Assembly: GCA_003586115.2 (NCBI GenBank)
Contig: QVOM02000090.1
Coordinates: forward strand, 10,966,632 to 11,030,631
DNA: 64,000 nucleotides
Source: Salvator merianae
Lineage: Eukaryota > Chordata > Lepidosauria > Squamata > Teiidae
Direction of reading: 5' to 3'
Position 1 is the stretch's first letter. The number at the start of each line of letters is the position of its first letter. A program made the translations under genes and the position numbers. Below, piece after piece: positions 1-10,442 of the stretch. The notes beneath the pieces were generated by a model. It worked only from the letters and a program-made list of their open reading frames with translations. It ran no database searches and was not told the DNA's origin.

Positions 1-450
1 GAGGAGGGGGCTTCGGAGGGAGCCGGCATGGCATGGCATGGCATGGAATGGCACAGCGTGGGCTTAGCAGCGCCGGGCACTTCTCCCCTCCCTCCCGCGC
101 CCCCAACCTCCGTCTCCCTTCCGAGGCGAGCCGCATCTCTGGCCCCTGAAAGGTGTCCCCCCCCCGTCCGCACGACCTCTCATTCCTTCTCACCTCGCTC
201 AAGCTGCGTTTGAACTTTTGCCACATCTCTTTCTCTGTCCCCCTCCCTCCCCCCTCGCCTCTCTCCCCCCCCCTCCCTCCATCTCCATTGAGACTGAAGA
301 GACACGGTCTCCGCGGGGCGTTGTTAAAGATTCTGGGGGCTTTTTGTTGCTGCGAATTTCAAAGGGACTAGAAACGAGGGCTTGCTTGGGTAAAGTCAAG
401 GGGGCTCCTGAAGCGACATCCCCCCCCCTTTCCCCAAGGGGAATGCCTAT
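1..450. promoter_or_regulatory. GC/CpG-rich block with C-tracts, possible promoter or 5' exon flank
   Basis: This end of the window is rich in CpG and in runs of C (for example near 150-160, 240-280 and 418-430) and contains no recognised interspersed repeat. A short GGCAT tandem repeat lies at 25-53. The texture resembles a CpG-island promoter or 5' untranslated region. The short open frames here are proline/serine-rich products of C-tracts and are not convincing proteins. No TATA box or clear splice donor fixes a transcript. It could equally be a GC-rich intronic patch. Confidence 0.35.
25..53. repeat. GGCAT pentanucleotide repeat
   Basis: About five imperfect GGCAT units in tandem. They create repeated in-frame ATG codons, which explains a spurious start here. 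Confidence 0.85.
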
Positions 451-470
451 CTGGAAGCCAGATTACTTTT

Positions 471-498
471 TAAAAATTATATATATATATATAATTAT
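471..498. repeat. AT microsatellite
   Basis: A run of alternating A and T flanked by A/T-rich sequence, directly 3' of the GC-rich block. Confidence 0.85.
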
Positions 499-2390
499 TT
501 TAAAGGTGCTGCTTTAAATATATTTAAAGCCAAGGCAAGCCCCGGCTTTCCTGCCGTTCTTAAGTCAAATTGGGTGTCCCTGCTCCTCATTTTAAATCCA
601 ATAATCCACCTATGCCTCTGTTACTTAGAAGAAATACAGCAAGGAGAGACAGAGACAGAGAGAGAGAGAGAGTTTTGTGCAAATGCAGCTGTGTCTGTAA
701 AATGACCAAAGCAAACCCCAAACTTTGTGAGTTTCCAGGCAGAAAGATTGGACGCCCAGAGGAAAGATAACTTTGCTTGGGGGTGAAATTTAAAGAACCG
801 AAAGGCGTCTTTCCCCCTTGCTAGCAGGAGGAAAACTTCAAGCGTCTCTAACTAGATGAGGAATAGCTTGCAAAGGCAAAAGACAAAATCGCTGGCTTTT
901 GCTGAGAAGACTCCCGCCTGCCTTCCTTTTGGGTATCTTTTTCTTATTTTTCACAAGAACTTCTCATTCGTTTGGCAAGAGCCACAAGGAAAGGCGAGAC
1001 TAAAAGTGCCTTTGCTTTTAAATTTCTTCCAGGTAGACGGTGGGTGGGTCAGGAGGGCAAAAGGTGCCCATTTTTTCTTCTCCTTTTCCAGCACAGCAGT
1101 TTTTTTGTTTTTTTTTTACCCTTTTATCAGTCCTACCAGCTGGTTCCTCCTTGTTTAGACGCTTAAAAAGACGGTTTCGCTGGTCTGGGGGATGGTGGGA
1201 CTTTTAACTTTCCACTTGCGACCTTCTAATTTGGACGCGTTCGCCTCTTAGTTTTCTTTTTAGCGCTTTGGAAAGGTGGTTGCAAATTCTTCAAAACTCA
1301 TCCTGGCGAAACAGAATCCATGCATGCCTGGAAATGGCCATTGCTGCTGCTCACTAGGAGCACATGGCAAAAGGGTGGCGTAGGGGGAGAAGCTAGCTGG
1401 GGACCCGGAGAAGGGAACCGTCTCGGTAGCGCAACTCTCCTGTGGTTAGAAATTTTTCAAAGTTAAAATACTTGGAATGAGCGTGGAGGTTTCTGCCCAA
1501 GTCATAGCAAAACGGGGGCGTGTAAAATCAAGGTGCATTTTTTTTCCCTTCTGTTCTTCTTTTTTTTTTTGAGTCACACTCCAGCTTTTACAGCAGTATT
1601 CTGGTTAGGAGCCATAAAGGGTTCTTCGGGATTCTGCTGTTGTCATTCTGCTTGTCTTTGGGGACGGAGAAGGTGCGTTTCGTCCACAGCCGTTGGCAGT
1701 TGCCTCGGTTCTTTCCCATGCCTGATGGATCCTTATTGCACCGAAAGCATTTAACTTCTGCGATAGAGCGCTTTTTAACCCATGCAACCGGTTGCTATGC
1801 TGTCTTTAGGGATGCAGGCTCACATCCTGTGGATTTTTAGGGATAGGTGTTAACTGGATACAGAATTAGAGCCTGTGTATTATTTTTTTCTGTGCATTTT
1901 AAGTGTAGCAGCTTGCCACCTGCTTCTGACATATTATCTCACCAACTGGGGATCAAAATAAATTTGCAGCTAGCCCCCTTTTCCATGTGTTCTGTATTCT
2001 CTCCGGGGCAAAAGTGTTCTGTTCCACTGGGACCTCAGAGCCTTCATAAATGCCCACGTGGACATGTGTCTTAAACCGGTTCCTTCAAAAAGTGCCCCTA
2101 GAAACGGTCTGGCGTTTCTTTGTGTCCAGACAGTGGGCTGCTGGCAAAGAAAGACGTGTATTTGTGTTTGTGGCAGACGAATCTTCATTTCCCTTTTATT
2201 TCGTAAAAACTGAGCAAATGTGTCTGGAGTTTTGGCCACAGGAGGGGAGTTGGTGGTGATGGTAGGTCTTCTCAAAACATCAAGGAACTAGAATCTAAAC
2301 TCTTAATTTAAAGGTAGAAGGAGGGCCCCTAAACACAAAAACAAGTGGGAGCACAGGGCTCTTACTTAGGTTGTTGCAGATGGCAACCAC
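499..2390. other. Unique, repeat-poor DNA
   Basis: No interspersed repeat is recognised over almost 1.9 kb, which is unusual for this window. A GA microsatellite lies at about 643-672 and T-runs lie near 1100 and 1555. CpG dinucleotides remain fairly common up to about 1.7 kb. No convincing exon is seen; the open frames are short, overlap on both strands and are interrupted. This is consistent with the flank of a promoter or the 5' part of a first intron. Confidence 0.5.
643..672. repeat. GA microsatellite
   Basis: Purine-only GA repeat with a few interruptions. Confidence 0.85.
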
Positions 2391-2722
2391 TGAGTCCTGG
2401 TCAACTCCTGGTTGACTGCATGGGCATCTCTGTGGGCATTTGATGCAGTTTTCTTGGCAGAGATGCAGAAGTGGTTTGCCATTGCCTACTTCTGGGGAGA
2501 GGCTGGGGATCGAACCAGTAACCCTCTGCTTTCCAGGCAGTTTGTTCTACCATCGAGTTACAGCCCCTCCCAGACTCCAGGGGCCCCTCTATGCAGCTTT
2601 TCTTGGCAGAGATACAGAAATAGTTTGCCGTTGCCTACTTCCGGAGAGGGGCTGGGGTTTGAACTGGCGACCCTCTGCTCTCCAGGCGGTTTGCTCTACC
2701 ACTGAACTACAGGTACTCCCTC
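2391..2722 (-). mobile_element. tRNA-derived SINE, head-to-tail dimer
   Basis: Two copies of the window's SINE lie head to tail on the minus strand, about 2391-2580 and 2581-2722. Read on the minus strand, each has a tRNA-like head with a B-box-like GGTTCGATCCC (or a variant) and the run GCAAACCACTTCTG, followed by a conserved CTGCCAAGAAAACTGCAT block. The first copy ends in the family's longer tail; the second is cut at the shared monomer junction. The same family recurs at 5920, 11225, 18256, 36783, 42000 and 46436. Confidence 0.85.
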
Positions 2723-3779
2723 TGACTTATGCATCAGTTCTTTGTGGGTTGGAAGTTGGAATCCCCACAACTTTTGGAGGGCTGTTGGATTAATCCATAC
2801 CGTATCCAACTTGTCTTGTTCGTCGGAGACAAGGAACCCTTGGCCCTGGAGGTGAGGCAGTCCTATTTTAGTTGGCTTGCGTTGGTGTGGATGCAATTCC
2901 AGATCTGGTGAGGATTGGATGGAACTGGGGGAGGTTGGTCATAAGGGAACCCTCAAAACATATCTAGGGAAGAGAGAAGGCAGTAACAAAATGGGTGCAC
3001 CCTTTGTATCCTTCTTTAGATGCAGAATAAAATATCTTACTTGGATTTTTGCTCGTGTTGCTTTTGCTGTTCTTGCAGGATTGGGGATCTCAGTTTGCAT
3101 GGGTAGGGGAGTGGGGTAGAAATGTGAAAGACAACAGCATAGGGTTGTTTTTTTTGCATATGGATTTATTTTTGGTAGCGTCCATTCTGTGTTGGGTTTC
3201 TTGACTGGACTGAACTGAGCTGGATTGGATTGGATTTTATTTTTATTTTTTCCAGCCCTGTTTTTTATACACGTTTCTGTGAGTCTGCCCAATTTTTTTT
3301 AATACATCTATTGCTGCACGTATAAAATACAATGTTGCATTGCTTACGTGTTCAAACGTACACATTTGAGCTTGTGCACAAACTTGCAAAAACACTTTGC
3401 TGTGTGTTTATAAACATTGGCTTCTGGGAGCAAAGCACAGAAAAGTACTTGCTACTAATGGCTACTGATCCTTCCAGGGGAAAGAAAAAAAACCCCAAAT
3501 TAATCAGAATTAAATGAACATGGGGTGGTTGGGTGGGTGTCGCCTTCCTAGCCTGGCGAAAAGCGAGCTGCCTTGGGATTTCGGAAGACGGTCTGGGATG
3601 CGTTCGCCGTCTTTTCTGCAGTTCACAGCCACATTAGTGGCTGCTGTAATTTTTGTTTGTGTATCTACTTAGGCATCGCTTGGTATCTTCAAGGAAGCAT
3701 CTCGGCCTTAGTGGCTCTGAAGCATCTCTGGCCCCTTGGAAGTGCCTTGGTTTCAGCAGCCCGGGAGCAGATGTTGTCT
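2723..3779. other. Mostly unique DNA, no gene seen
   Basis: The stretch contains T-rich runs near 3147 and 3240-3300 and a short TGGATTGGAT duplication near 3220. I see no splice-flanked open frame and no complete repeat. Confidence 0.45.
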
Positions 3780-3900
3780 TGGGGGTGGGGGTTGGGGGTG
3801 GCGGAGGAAGACGGAAACGCACTGCATTTGTGATTCAGCCATTATGTGGGGCCTGGAGGAGAGGGGGAGGGGACATCGAGGGGGGGAGGAGGGTTGCATT
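3780..3900 (+). other. G-rich tract with G-quadruplex potential
   Basis: Several runs of four or more G separated by one or two bases at about 3780-3803, followed by further G-runs at 3852-3896. The pattern fits a G-quadruplex on the plus strand. Confidence 0.55.
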
Positions 3901-4005
3901 TCAGCATCGGTGGAGAAGCCTCTCGTGTTGGGCTTAGCGAAAAATTAACCGGACTCAGCTGTTGAATTGCTTACCGAAGATTCTAAGCCTGGCCATAAAG
4001 CAAGG

Positions 4006-4034
4006 ACCAGGGGTGGGGGGTGGGGTGGGGGGCA
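4006..4034 (+). other. G-quadruplex candidate
   Basis: At least four closely spaced runs of four to six G with single-base loops. No gene context is visible. Confidence 0.6.
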
Positions 4035-4870
4035 AATGCATTATTAATAATAATTCCGTAACTTTTTCCCATGCCTGTCAGAAGGGGAAGGGTGGTGGTC
4101 CCTGGATCACGGAGGGTGTTCGGAACCGGGGCTTTGAAAACGGCCTTTTGGAACGGCGGGGGGCTGTAGCCGGAAGGCGAGGGGCAGAGTCGCGTTTTTG
4201 CGGATGCATTTTTGTCCCCGGGGGCCGTGCTTCACCCCAGCCGCTGGGCGTAGGGGCTCCTTGCGGCCTCTTGCATTCTTGAAACGTGGCACCAGGTGTT
4301 GTGGGAGTTTCCGTGGCTCCAATCGGTGCGTTCGTTCGCTGGTTGGAAGCTGCTCTTCTTGCTGTGGACTGGAGGGCAGCAACTGTGCCAGATGGGTTTG
4401 CACTTTTCACGTTCATCGTTAGAAGCGAATGGGTCGAGTTCGGGACCGCCCAGGGCCAGAACGCACCTCCTTGGCTTTCGTAGCCGGGACGGGGAAAACG
4501 GGTAACCGATTGCGACTGACCAGATAAAGCCGGGATCCAGTACCCACCATCCTCACCGTTGGCCACATTTGTTGGGAATTTTAAGTCCAGCTGCACAGGA
4601 AGGAGCATGCTGCTCTGGATTTGAACATTTGCCTTCAATTGCTGTGAATCTTTGCTGGCTTAATATTCTGGTAGATCAGGTCTGGTCATAGGCATGTGGG
4701 CCTTTTTTTTAATTCCTTTTAAGTCGGCCATATTTTCTCTTGGTTGGGCTCACTTGGATGCTTCTTATCCAAGTCCGCCTCCAGGCGTCGGGAGGAAAAC
4801 ACGGGTTCGCGTACGGATCTTGCCCTTGCCTCTTGCCATTCCAGCCAGATGGTAGGGCAACGTTGGAGGC
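4035..4870. other. GC-rich unique DNA with a large spurious frame
   Basis: The sequence is GC-rich with many CpGs. A 186-codon minus-strand frame spans about 4078-4638, but overlapping long frames also occur in other frames of both strands, which is what GC-rich stop-poor sequence gives. No domain, splice signal set or conserved motif supports it. It may be a decayed duplicate or a regulatory patch. Confidence 0.4.
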
Positions 4871-5116
4871 AAACTCTTCACCCAAATTTGCCCAGAATAG
4901 CAATACGATGTGCCTGTCTGGACGCTCGCTCCCGCAGAGGTGAGGCCGCTAGTTCTGAATATTTCAGTGGCGTGAAATATCCGGAAGTGCATGATTGTGC
5001 ATGCGCGGGGACCATTTTCGGCCCAGAGGGACAGTTTCTTCAAGGCCCGCGGCAAAAGCAAGCATCCAGACAGGTAAGTCGTATTCCTGTTCTGGGAAAA
5101 TCCAGGTGACGAGTTG
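4871..5116. mobile_element. Fold-back (long inverted repeat) element
   Basis: Arms at 4871-4930 and 5057-5116 are inverted repeats of each other over about 60 bases with roughly 13 mismatches, separated by about 126 bases. The best-conserved core is CCTGTCTGGA followed by a GCT-GCT pattern, and outward of it AATACGA and CCCAGAA are shared. This is the structure of a MITE or fold-back transposon. A related end, CCTGTCTGGAT, recurs at about 5235 and near 45370, suggesting an hAT-like family. No clean target duplication was found. Confidence 0.7.
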
Positions 5117-5499
5117 ATTTTCCCAGAACAGCGATAACTGCGCGATTTCGCCCCTGGATCCTGGGGCTACATTGGAATTGCCAGGGAGTCGTGTGGCACT
5201 TTCAACATGGCCCCAGGCCAATCCAGTGTTGTATGCCCTGTCTGGATGAGGCCCAAGCTGACCTATCACACTTTCTGCTTATAGAGCTTGCTGGGAGAGT
5301 TTTCTTTACCCAAGTGTAGCTTAGAAAAGTAAGAACTGTCCAGGTTAAAAAATGACTCTTCTTCATAAGCACTTAAGGGTACTGGCGCAACGGTCAAGGA
5401 GTTGATAGGAAGTCTGAAGTATTTCTGTTACGTTTTATCTCGTTGGACACCAACCATTTTAATAATGGATGCTTTAATGACCTGTTCATGGTTCGATAT
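5117..5499. other. Unique DNA with a MITE end fragment
   Basis: An isolated CCTGTCTGGAT motif near 5232-5251 matches the arms of the preceding fold-back and may be the outer end of a larger nested element. The remainder shows no gene or repeat that I recognise. Confidence 0.4.
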
Positions 5500-5635
5500 G
5501 TTTTGGCTGTGTTTTAATAATCATTCCCGGGCTTTTTGGGGCGAGGGTATTTGTCTTGCTTTTCAGTTTCTGTTGCTTTTGTAAACTGTCTTGGCTTGTT
5601 TTTAAGGAAGGCAATTAATAAAATAAACATAATTT
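5500..5635 (+). mobile_element. L2-like LINE 3' tail
   Basis: The segment has the usual end of an L2-type LINE: TTGTAAACTGTCTTGG-like text followed by a short A/T-rich AATAAAATAAA tail. Only the 3' untranslated end is present. Confidence 0.5.
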
Positions 5636-5755
5636 AAACACTGCTTGGGCTGCAGTCCTGACGCCACTTTCCTGGGAATAAGCACTATTGTGTATAATAG
5701 GATTAATTTTTTGAATTGTTGGGTACCATAGTGTTGGGATTGATTCTGAAAGACT

Positions 5756-5855
5756 CAGTGGACATCTCCATGCAGTTTTCTTGGCCAGAAGTAGCTTGCT
5801 GTTGCTTTCTTCTGGGGAGATATCTGAGGTTAAGCCTACGACCCTCCAGTTTTTA
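5756..5855 (-). mobile_element. SINE fragment, degraded
   Basis: Read on the minus strand it keeps the CCAAGAAAACTGCAT block and part of the middle of the window's tRNA-derived SINE; the tRNA-like head is decayed. Confidence 0.6.
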
Positions 5856-5907
5856 GGATGTTGTCCTCTCTCAGTGCTATGACCATTCCCAACTTTTGAG
5901 TTAATCT

Positions 5908-6140
5908 AAGAATTTCTGGGGGAGTAGCTATAGCTCCGTGGAAGAATAAAATGCCTGGAGAGCAGAGGGTTTCCGGTTCGATCCCCAGCCTCTCCCCTGA
6001 AGTAGGGAATAGCAAACCACTTCTGTGTCTCTGCCAAGAAAACTGCATAGAGGTGCCTGTGGAGGTGTCTGGGCGGTCAACCAGGAGTTAGACACAACTC
6101 AATGGAACTCTGCAAGAAGAAGAAGAAGAAGAATTTCTGG
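5908..6140 (+). mobile_element. Full-length tRNA-derived SINE with target-site duplication and AAG tail
   Basis: The element runs from about 5920 to 6128 and is flanked by a perfect 12-base direct repeat, AAGAATTTCTGG, at 5908-5919 and 6129-6140. The head has an A-box-like region and a B box, GGTTCGATCCC. The body carries GCAAACCACTTCTG and CCAAGAAAACTGCAT, and the tail ends in an AAG microsatellite. This is the best-preserved insertion of the family here and defines both its ends. The promoter is an internal RNA polymerase III type; reverse transcription would have been supplied by a LINE. Confidence 0.9.
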
Positions 6141-6930
6141 AGAGTGGAAGGGAGCGGGCAAGTATCTCCTTGGATCTGATAAAATGAGTACAGTCTGAAA
6201 TGTGGCAAACCCAAACTACAGTATTGGAGAACTGTTTGATGTTGAATCTAGAACTGGCCGGCCAGTTTTGTGAGGGCTTGCAGGAAGTGGAGCAGATAGG
6301 AGCCTTCTATTACGATGGGAGAGGTGAGATCCAGGAGAAGGGGCAACATCGGGGGGTAATCTAGAAGATGGTGAGTTATATTGTGGTGAGGAATCATATG
6401 AACAGACTGTTTGGCGAACCCTCTTGGTCTGGCACGCTTTTGGACTGAACCCTAAACTTCTAGCAGGATTTGGTCCAATAATAAACTCCATGAATATCTC
6501 TCCCCCCCCCCTTTTTTTTAGAAACCCTGCTTGTACTGAACCGGTTCGGCACATTCCTGTGTAGGAGATGAAGCGTTGAGTAAAGGTCGGGATAAGATGA
6601 AAGTTGTTATTGTTCTCATCGTCGTAGTAATAGTAGTAGTAATTGTTGATAGCAGATAAAGCAGCAGCAGCAGCTACGAGTCTCGTGTGGGTGAAATCCC
6701 CCTGTCCCAGTAGCAGTACCTGCGAGTGACAGGTGGAAGAAGTGTTTACACTGCTCCGTCTGCATTTGGATGGAGGCCCAGTGCTGGCTACAAACTGCAA
6801 TCCAGGATTAATCCCCACATAGTGTTTTCTTTCTCCGTATCCGATTTCTCATTTTGTTAATAAGGGATGCCTCACTGTGCGTTTGCTTCAAGTCAGCTGT
6901 CGGGCGGTTTTGTGCTTGCGCGCTTGTGCG
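6141..6930. other. Unique DNA with trinucleotide repeats
   Basis: A degenerate GTA/GCA trinucleotide stretch lies at about 6606-6675 and produces a spurious minus-strand frame with a tyrosine run. A C-run followed by a T-run lies at about 6502-6520. No exon is recognised. Confidence 0.5.
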
Positions 6931-6932
6931 GT

Positions 6933-6990
6933 CGCACACACACATGTGAGTGAGTGTGTGTGTGTGTGAGAGAGAGAGAGAGCGTGTGTA
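6933..6990. repeat. Compound CA/GT/GA microsatellite
   Basis: CA repeats pass into GT repeats and then GA repeats with little interruption. The CA-then-TG order gives a short self-complementary stretch. Confidence 0.85.
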
Positions 6991-8054
6991 GGTCCAGCAT
7001 TATTGAAATGACAGCTTTCTCCCGCTACTCTGGAGCCCATATTGTTTGACCTAACGCCTGGGTGAGCTTTGTTTTTGAAAGGCCTCAGGAATTCTCGAAC
7101 GTCTTTCTTCTTTCAAGGTATTGTTGGATTTTATTACTGTTATATAATGCATCATTTCAAAAATACAACTTGTCAGAGGAGAAAAGAGAGGATCTTTCCT
7201 TTAACTCCCCCTTTTCTTACTTTTTTTGGTTTTTTGAGGGGGCAAGAATTATGGGATGGAGGCTGCCTCCAGACCTCTCTTATTTATGCCACAGTATATC
7301 GATTTATGGGTTTAAAGCCCATTTGGAGTTACCACACGTTGTCTAGAAGTCAGATCCATACTCAGCTTGGGCCAAGCTGGTATGATATCAAGAGGTCAAG
7401 GAAAACAAGCAGGGTAGGATTGTCCCTGCCCCTCTTCCTGGCGAAGGTCATCAGCCGGGACGACCAAGGCCGTTGCAGTGCCAGGCCCAGGTTTGAAGCT
7501 GGGTTGAAATGGGTTCAGATAATCCGCTTCTTCCAAGCTGTGAAAGCCCATTGGGTGAGCTTAGGCTCGTGGCTGCCTCCCACCCTATCTTACCTAAAAC
7601 AGGGCTATTGTGGGGCTAAAATAGAGGGCCGGAGAATGGTGGGCTCTGCAGGAAAGGGGAGATAACACTGCAGAGGGAGAGAAGACTTTCCCCTTCCTCT
7701 ATCCTACGCGTAATTGGTGTTTGCAGGACAGAGATGCACATAGGTCGTCCCACAAGCAGTGCCTTGGAAGTTGCTCTCCCTTAGAGTAGGGAGAGCTGGC
7801 GGTGTTGGAAGCAGATTCAGTGTTGGATGCTGATTAAGCAAGAAGCGCTTGCTTTAAAAAAAAAAATTTTTTTTTTATGCCTTTTGCCTCTGGCAGCAAA
7901 ATGATTTGTGCCAGTGGTAGTAAATCTGTAGAAGATTTGCAGGAAATTGGCAAGGCCTTCTAAATCCCAATTGTTTTAACATTAGTAGGAACAGAATTGT
8001 TTCTTGCTGAACTGAAGAGAGCTTGGGGCACCTTGCATGGAAGAAACGGTGGGC
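6991..8054. other. Unique DNA with faint LINE-tail resemblance
   Basis: A 198-codon plus frame at 7069-7665 has no recognisable domain. Part of it near 7560-7640 resembles the reptile repeat text reading CCCACCCTATCTTACCT, so it is likely part of a decayed LINE tail. An A-run/T-run palindrome lies at about 7856-7876. Confidence 0.4.
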
Positions 8055-8093
8055 TTTATTTATTTATTTATTTATTCATTCATTCATTCATTC
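8055..8093. repeat. TTTA/TTCA tetranucleotide repeat
   Basis: About five TTTA units followed by five TTCA units. Such tracts commonly mark the 3' end of LINE or SINE insertions lying in the minus orientation. Confidence 0.85.
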
Positions 8094-8275
8094 TTGTCCT
8101 ATATGCAAAGGTCCCAGGGCAGGTTATAATAAAACCGATAAAAATGCACCCGGGGACGTCGGCTTAGTCTACGAAAGCTCGTGCTACCAATTTCTGGCCT
8201 CTAAGGTGCTGCTGGACCCCCTCGGTGTACTGATCTAGATGGACATGGCTACGTCTTTGAATTCCACCAGTAAAA
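8094..8275. mobile_element. Interspersed repeat tail next to the TTTA tract
   Basis: The segment contains ACGAAAGCTCGTGCTACCA followed by CTCTAAGGTGCTGCTGGAC, a combination common in dispersed repeats of reptiles. It abuts the TTTA/TTCA tract. The family assignment is uncertain. Confidence 0.5.
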
Positions 8276-9215
8276 ATGAGGTTGCCTAAAACAGTTACGT
8301 CCCTTTGTGCGCTGGAATTGGGTGTGGAATTATGACCTCACGCCGATTTAATTGCAAGGGTACGTCTTTTAGATCATGCTTTAGGTTGGCAGATCTTTGA
8401 GATTCTCGCTGGAAGTAAAACAGATCCTGCAAGGTAGAAGCCTGTTGGTTCCTTGTCTGTTGGAGGAAAATTGGGTTATTATCTCTGCCTGGGTCTTCAG
8501 CTGCTGCATTTGCCTGATGTTCCTTGACCAGCAGGGGCTTTCAGATTGTTTTGAAAGGCTTTGGAGGGTTGAAGTGAATGCTGCTTGGAAAGGCTCCGGC
8601 CAGGTCTTTCTTCTGCTGGTTGTCTCGGGCACACCAGTTGCCTACACGCCACTGCTAGTCGCGATTGGGAGTGGCTGTATCCTGCTCCCAGTCATGAGGA
8701 CCAAATCCTGCGTATTTCTGGCTTCAGCCACAGGACAGTGATTTTTCTTTTAAGTTGAAGGTCCCCAGAAGAGTCCTTTGCTTATCACCAATTTTAGGAT
8801 TTGCACTGTTTGGGGAAGGACAGAAGTGTAATTGGTGAACGTGCATTCCTGCTTCCCCTCCCATGCACGGTCACCCACGTGAATTTTGATAGGATGGTGT
8901 AGAGAACAACCAGACCCGCTGAGATTTCGGTTCAGATCTGTGCCCGGCTTCTGCTGGGTGCAGAGGCTGGAATCCCGGACCGTGGTAGAAACACACATTG
9001 CTTTCACGCTAACCCGCGAAGGAAGAACCACCTGAAAAATATAGTGCAGGAAATGAAGCTGTCCCGGTTTAGGCATTGTCTGGATTTGTCAAATTTGCAT
9101 GTGGGAATGACTGTGGCGTGCGTGTATTCCACTGTGAAGTGACCTGATTCACACATGGGCACCAGCGATCAGAACACGGTTATCCTTTGAATTGCACATG
9201 ACTCCATATTTTGCC
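8276..9215. other. Unique DNA, no gene seen
   Basis: Frames of about 80-115 codons occur on both strands with no shared motif or splice context. I see no recognisable repeat other than short fragments. Confidence 0.45.
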
Positions 9216-9545
9216 ATGCACCTCTCAGGCCAGTTTTGTGTTTCCCTACAAGGTGGGGTAACAAGCTATTTAGTGAATCAGCTAAAACGTTTAAAGGCCC
9301 TTTTTGTGGTGGCCCCTTCCCCCTGCTCTGATATTCTGGAGGTATCTGGTATTGCAGGATGTCTTTTAGGTGCCTGTTGAAGACCCGCTCCTTTGTTTGG
9401 GCAAGATGCGCATGAATGGTTTTCTGTCCTGTTTTCCTTTGCTTTGGTGCTGCTTTTAGCGTCGTTTGGACTTGAAACTTTAAACCACTTTGCAGGAGTA
9501 TAGAAAAAGGTGTTTTGTTTTGTTTTAATAAATGCATAAATAGAA
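9216..9545 (+). pseudogene. L2-like LINE 3' end: decayed reverse-transcriptase tail plus 3' UTR
   Basis: Around 9285-9330 the plus strand reads KALFVVAPSPCSDILEV, a degraded form of the VVAPRLWNSLP motif that ends L2/CR1-type ORF2 proteins; it is followed by text resembling the usual basic C-terminus. The 3' untranslated region follows and ends in TTTTAATAAATGCATAAAT. The copy is 5'-truncated and non-functional. Confidence 0.55.
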
Positions 9546-10199
9546 CTAATGGAATTCTGGTGCAGTTCTTTTCCTATATTTAAAAAGAAGATAGCGAATT
9601 GGGGAAAGTGTCAGAATAGGTTGAATGAGTGAACAGCTGCAACTGGTGTGAGACCGAATTGGGGTAGATTTAACTCCCCAGCTCCACACTGGCTTGCTGT
9701 CGTTAACATTTCAGTGCCCTCTGGCCTGTTTTGGGAAAGAGGCTAATCTGTGCCACCCATTTCTTCGTGGAAATGTCCCCCCTCAGGCGTTTGCCCGTCT
9801 TCTGAACTTTTTCAAGGCGCGATCCACTTTCCTCTTGTTTATGTGCCTCTCTTATGTACCACCACTTCCCCCGTGGCTCATGCCGTCTGGTGCCAACATA
9901 CGGGATGACTCAGCAGCTTCAGAAATTCTTGGAAGAGGACTTCCGTTTGCTCTAGGTCAAACTTGCCTTGGCAGCAACTCAGATTTTGCTGAATTTTGCT
10001 AGCGTAGCTCAGAGGACTTGCGTGCCAAACCCTCCTCTAAGTATGAGCAGTGGTGGTTGGAAGTGTCAGTCCTCTAAGCAGGATGACCTACTCACAGAAG
10101 GAAGAATGGGAGAGACCCAAGGTTCGAATCCCGCTCGACCATAGAAGGCTCTGGGGAGGTACGGCCCCATAGAATGGAGGAAGGGGAAAATAATGTTCA
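9546..10199. other. Unique DNA, no gene seen
   Basis: The 102-codon plus frame at 9694-10002 has no domain and no clear splice signals. Confidence 0.4.
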
Positions 10200-10442
10200 T
10201 CATCTTGAGCTTGGAGGGGACGCATTTTAGTGGCACGTCATTGCGCACTGCTGAAATGCGTTCCCCAGGGGATGGAGGATGGGAACTTCTGTTCCTAGCC
10301 CTGGAGGGGTGGGAGTCTGAAGCAGCATTGTTGTGCATATGGCGCTGATCCCACCCACGCCTCCCCGTGTTCAGAATCAGCGGGCCTGGCTATTCCAGAG
10401 CCCTGATCCCGAGCACAGGTCCTTCTGTGCAGGAAAGCCCTT
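10200..10442 (+). mobile_element. MITE family A, right part
   Basis: It shares with the fuller copies at 22632 and 27084 the sequence around TTCTGTTCCTAGCCCT and ends in GGTCCTTCTGTGCAGGAAAGCC, a small self-complementary terminus. The left half is missing. Confidence 0.6.

Noticed and set aside
4078..4638. 186-codon minus-strand frame
   Set aside because: GC-rich stop-poor sequence with equally long frames in other phases; no domain, start context or splice support.
6216..6818. 200-codon minus frame with a tyrosine run
   Set aside because: Driven by a degenerate trinucleotide repeat; no domain.
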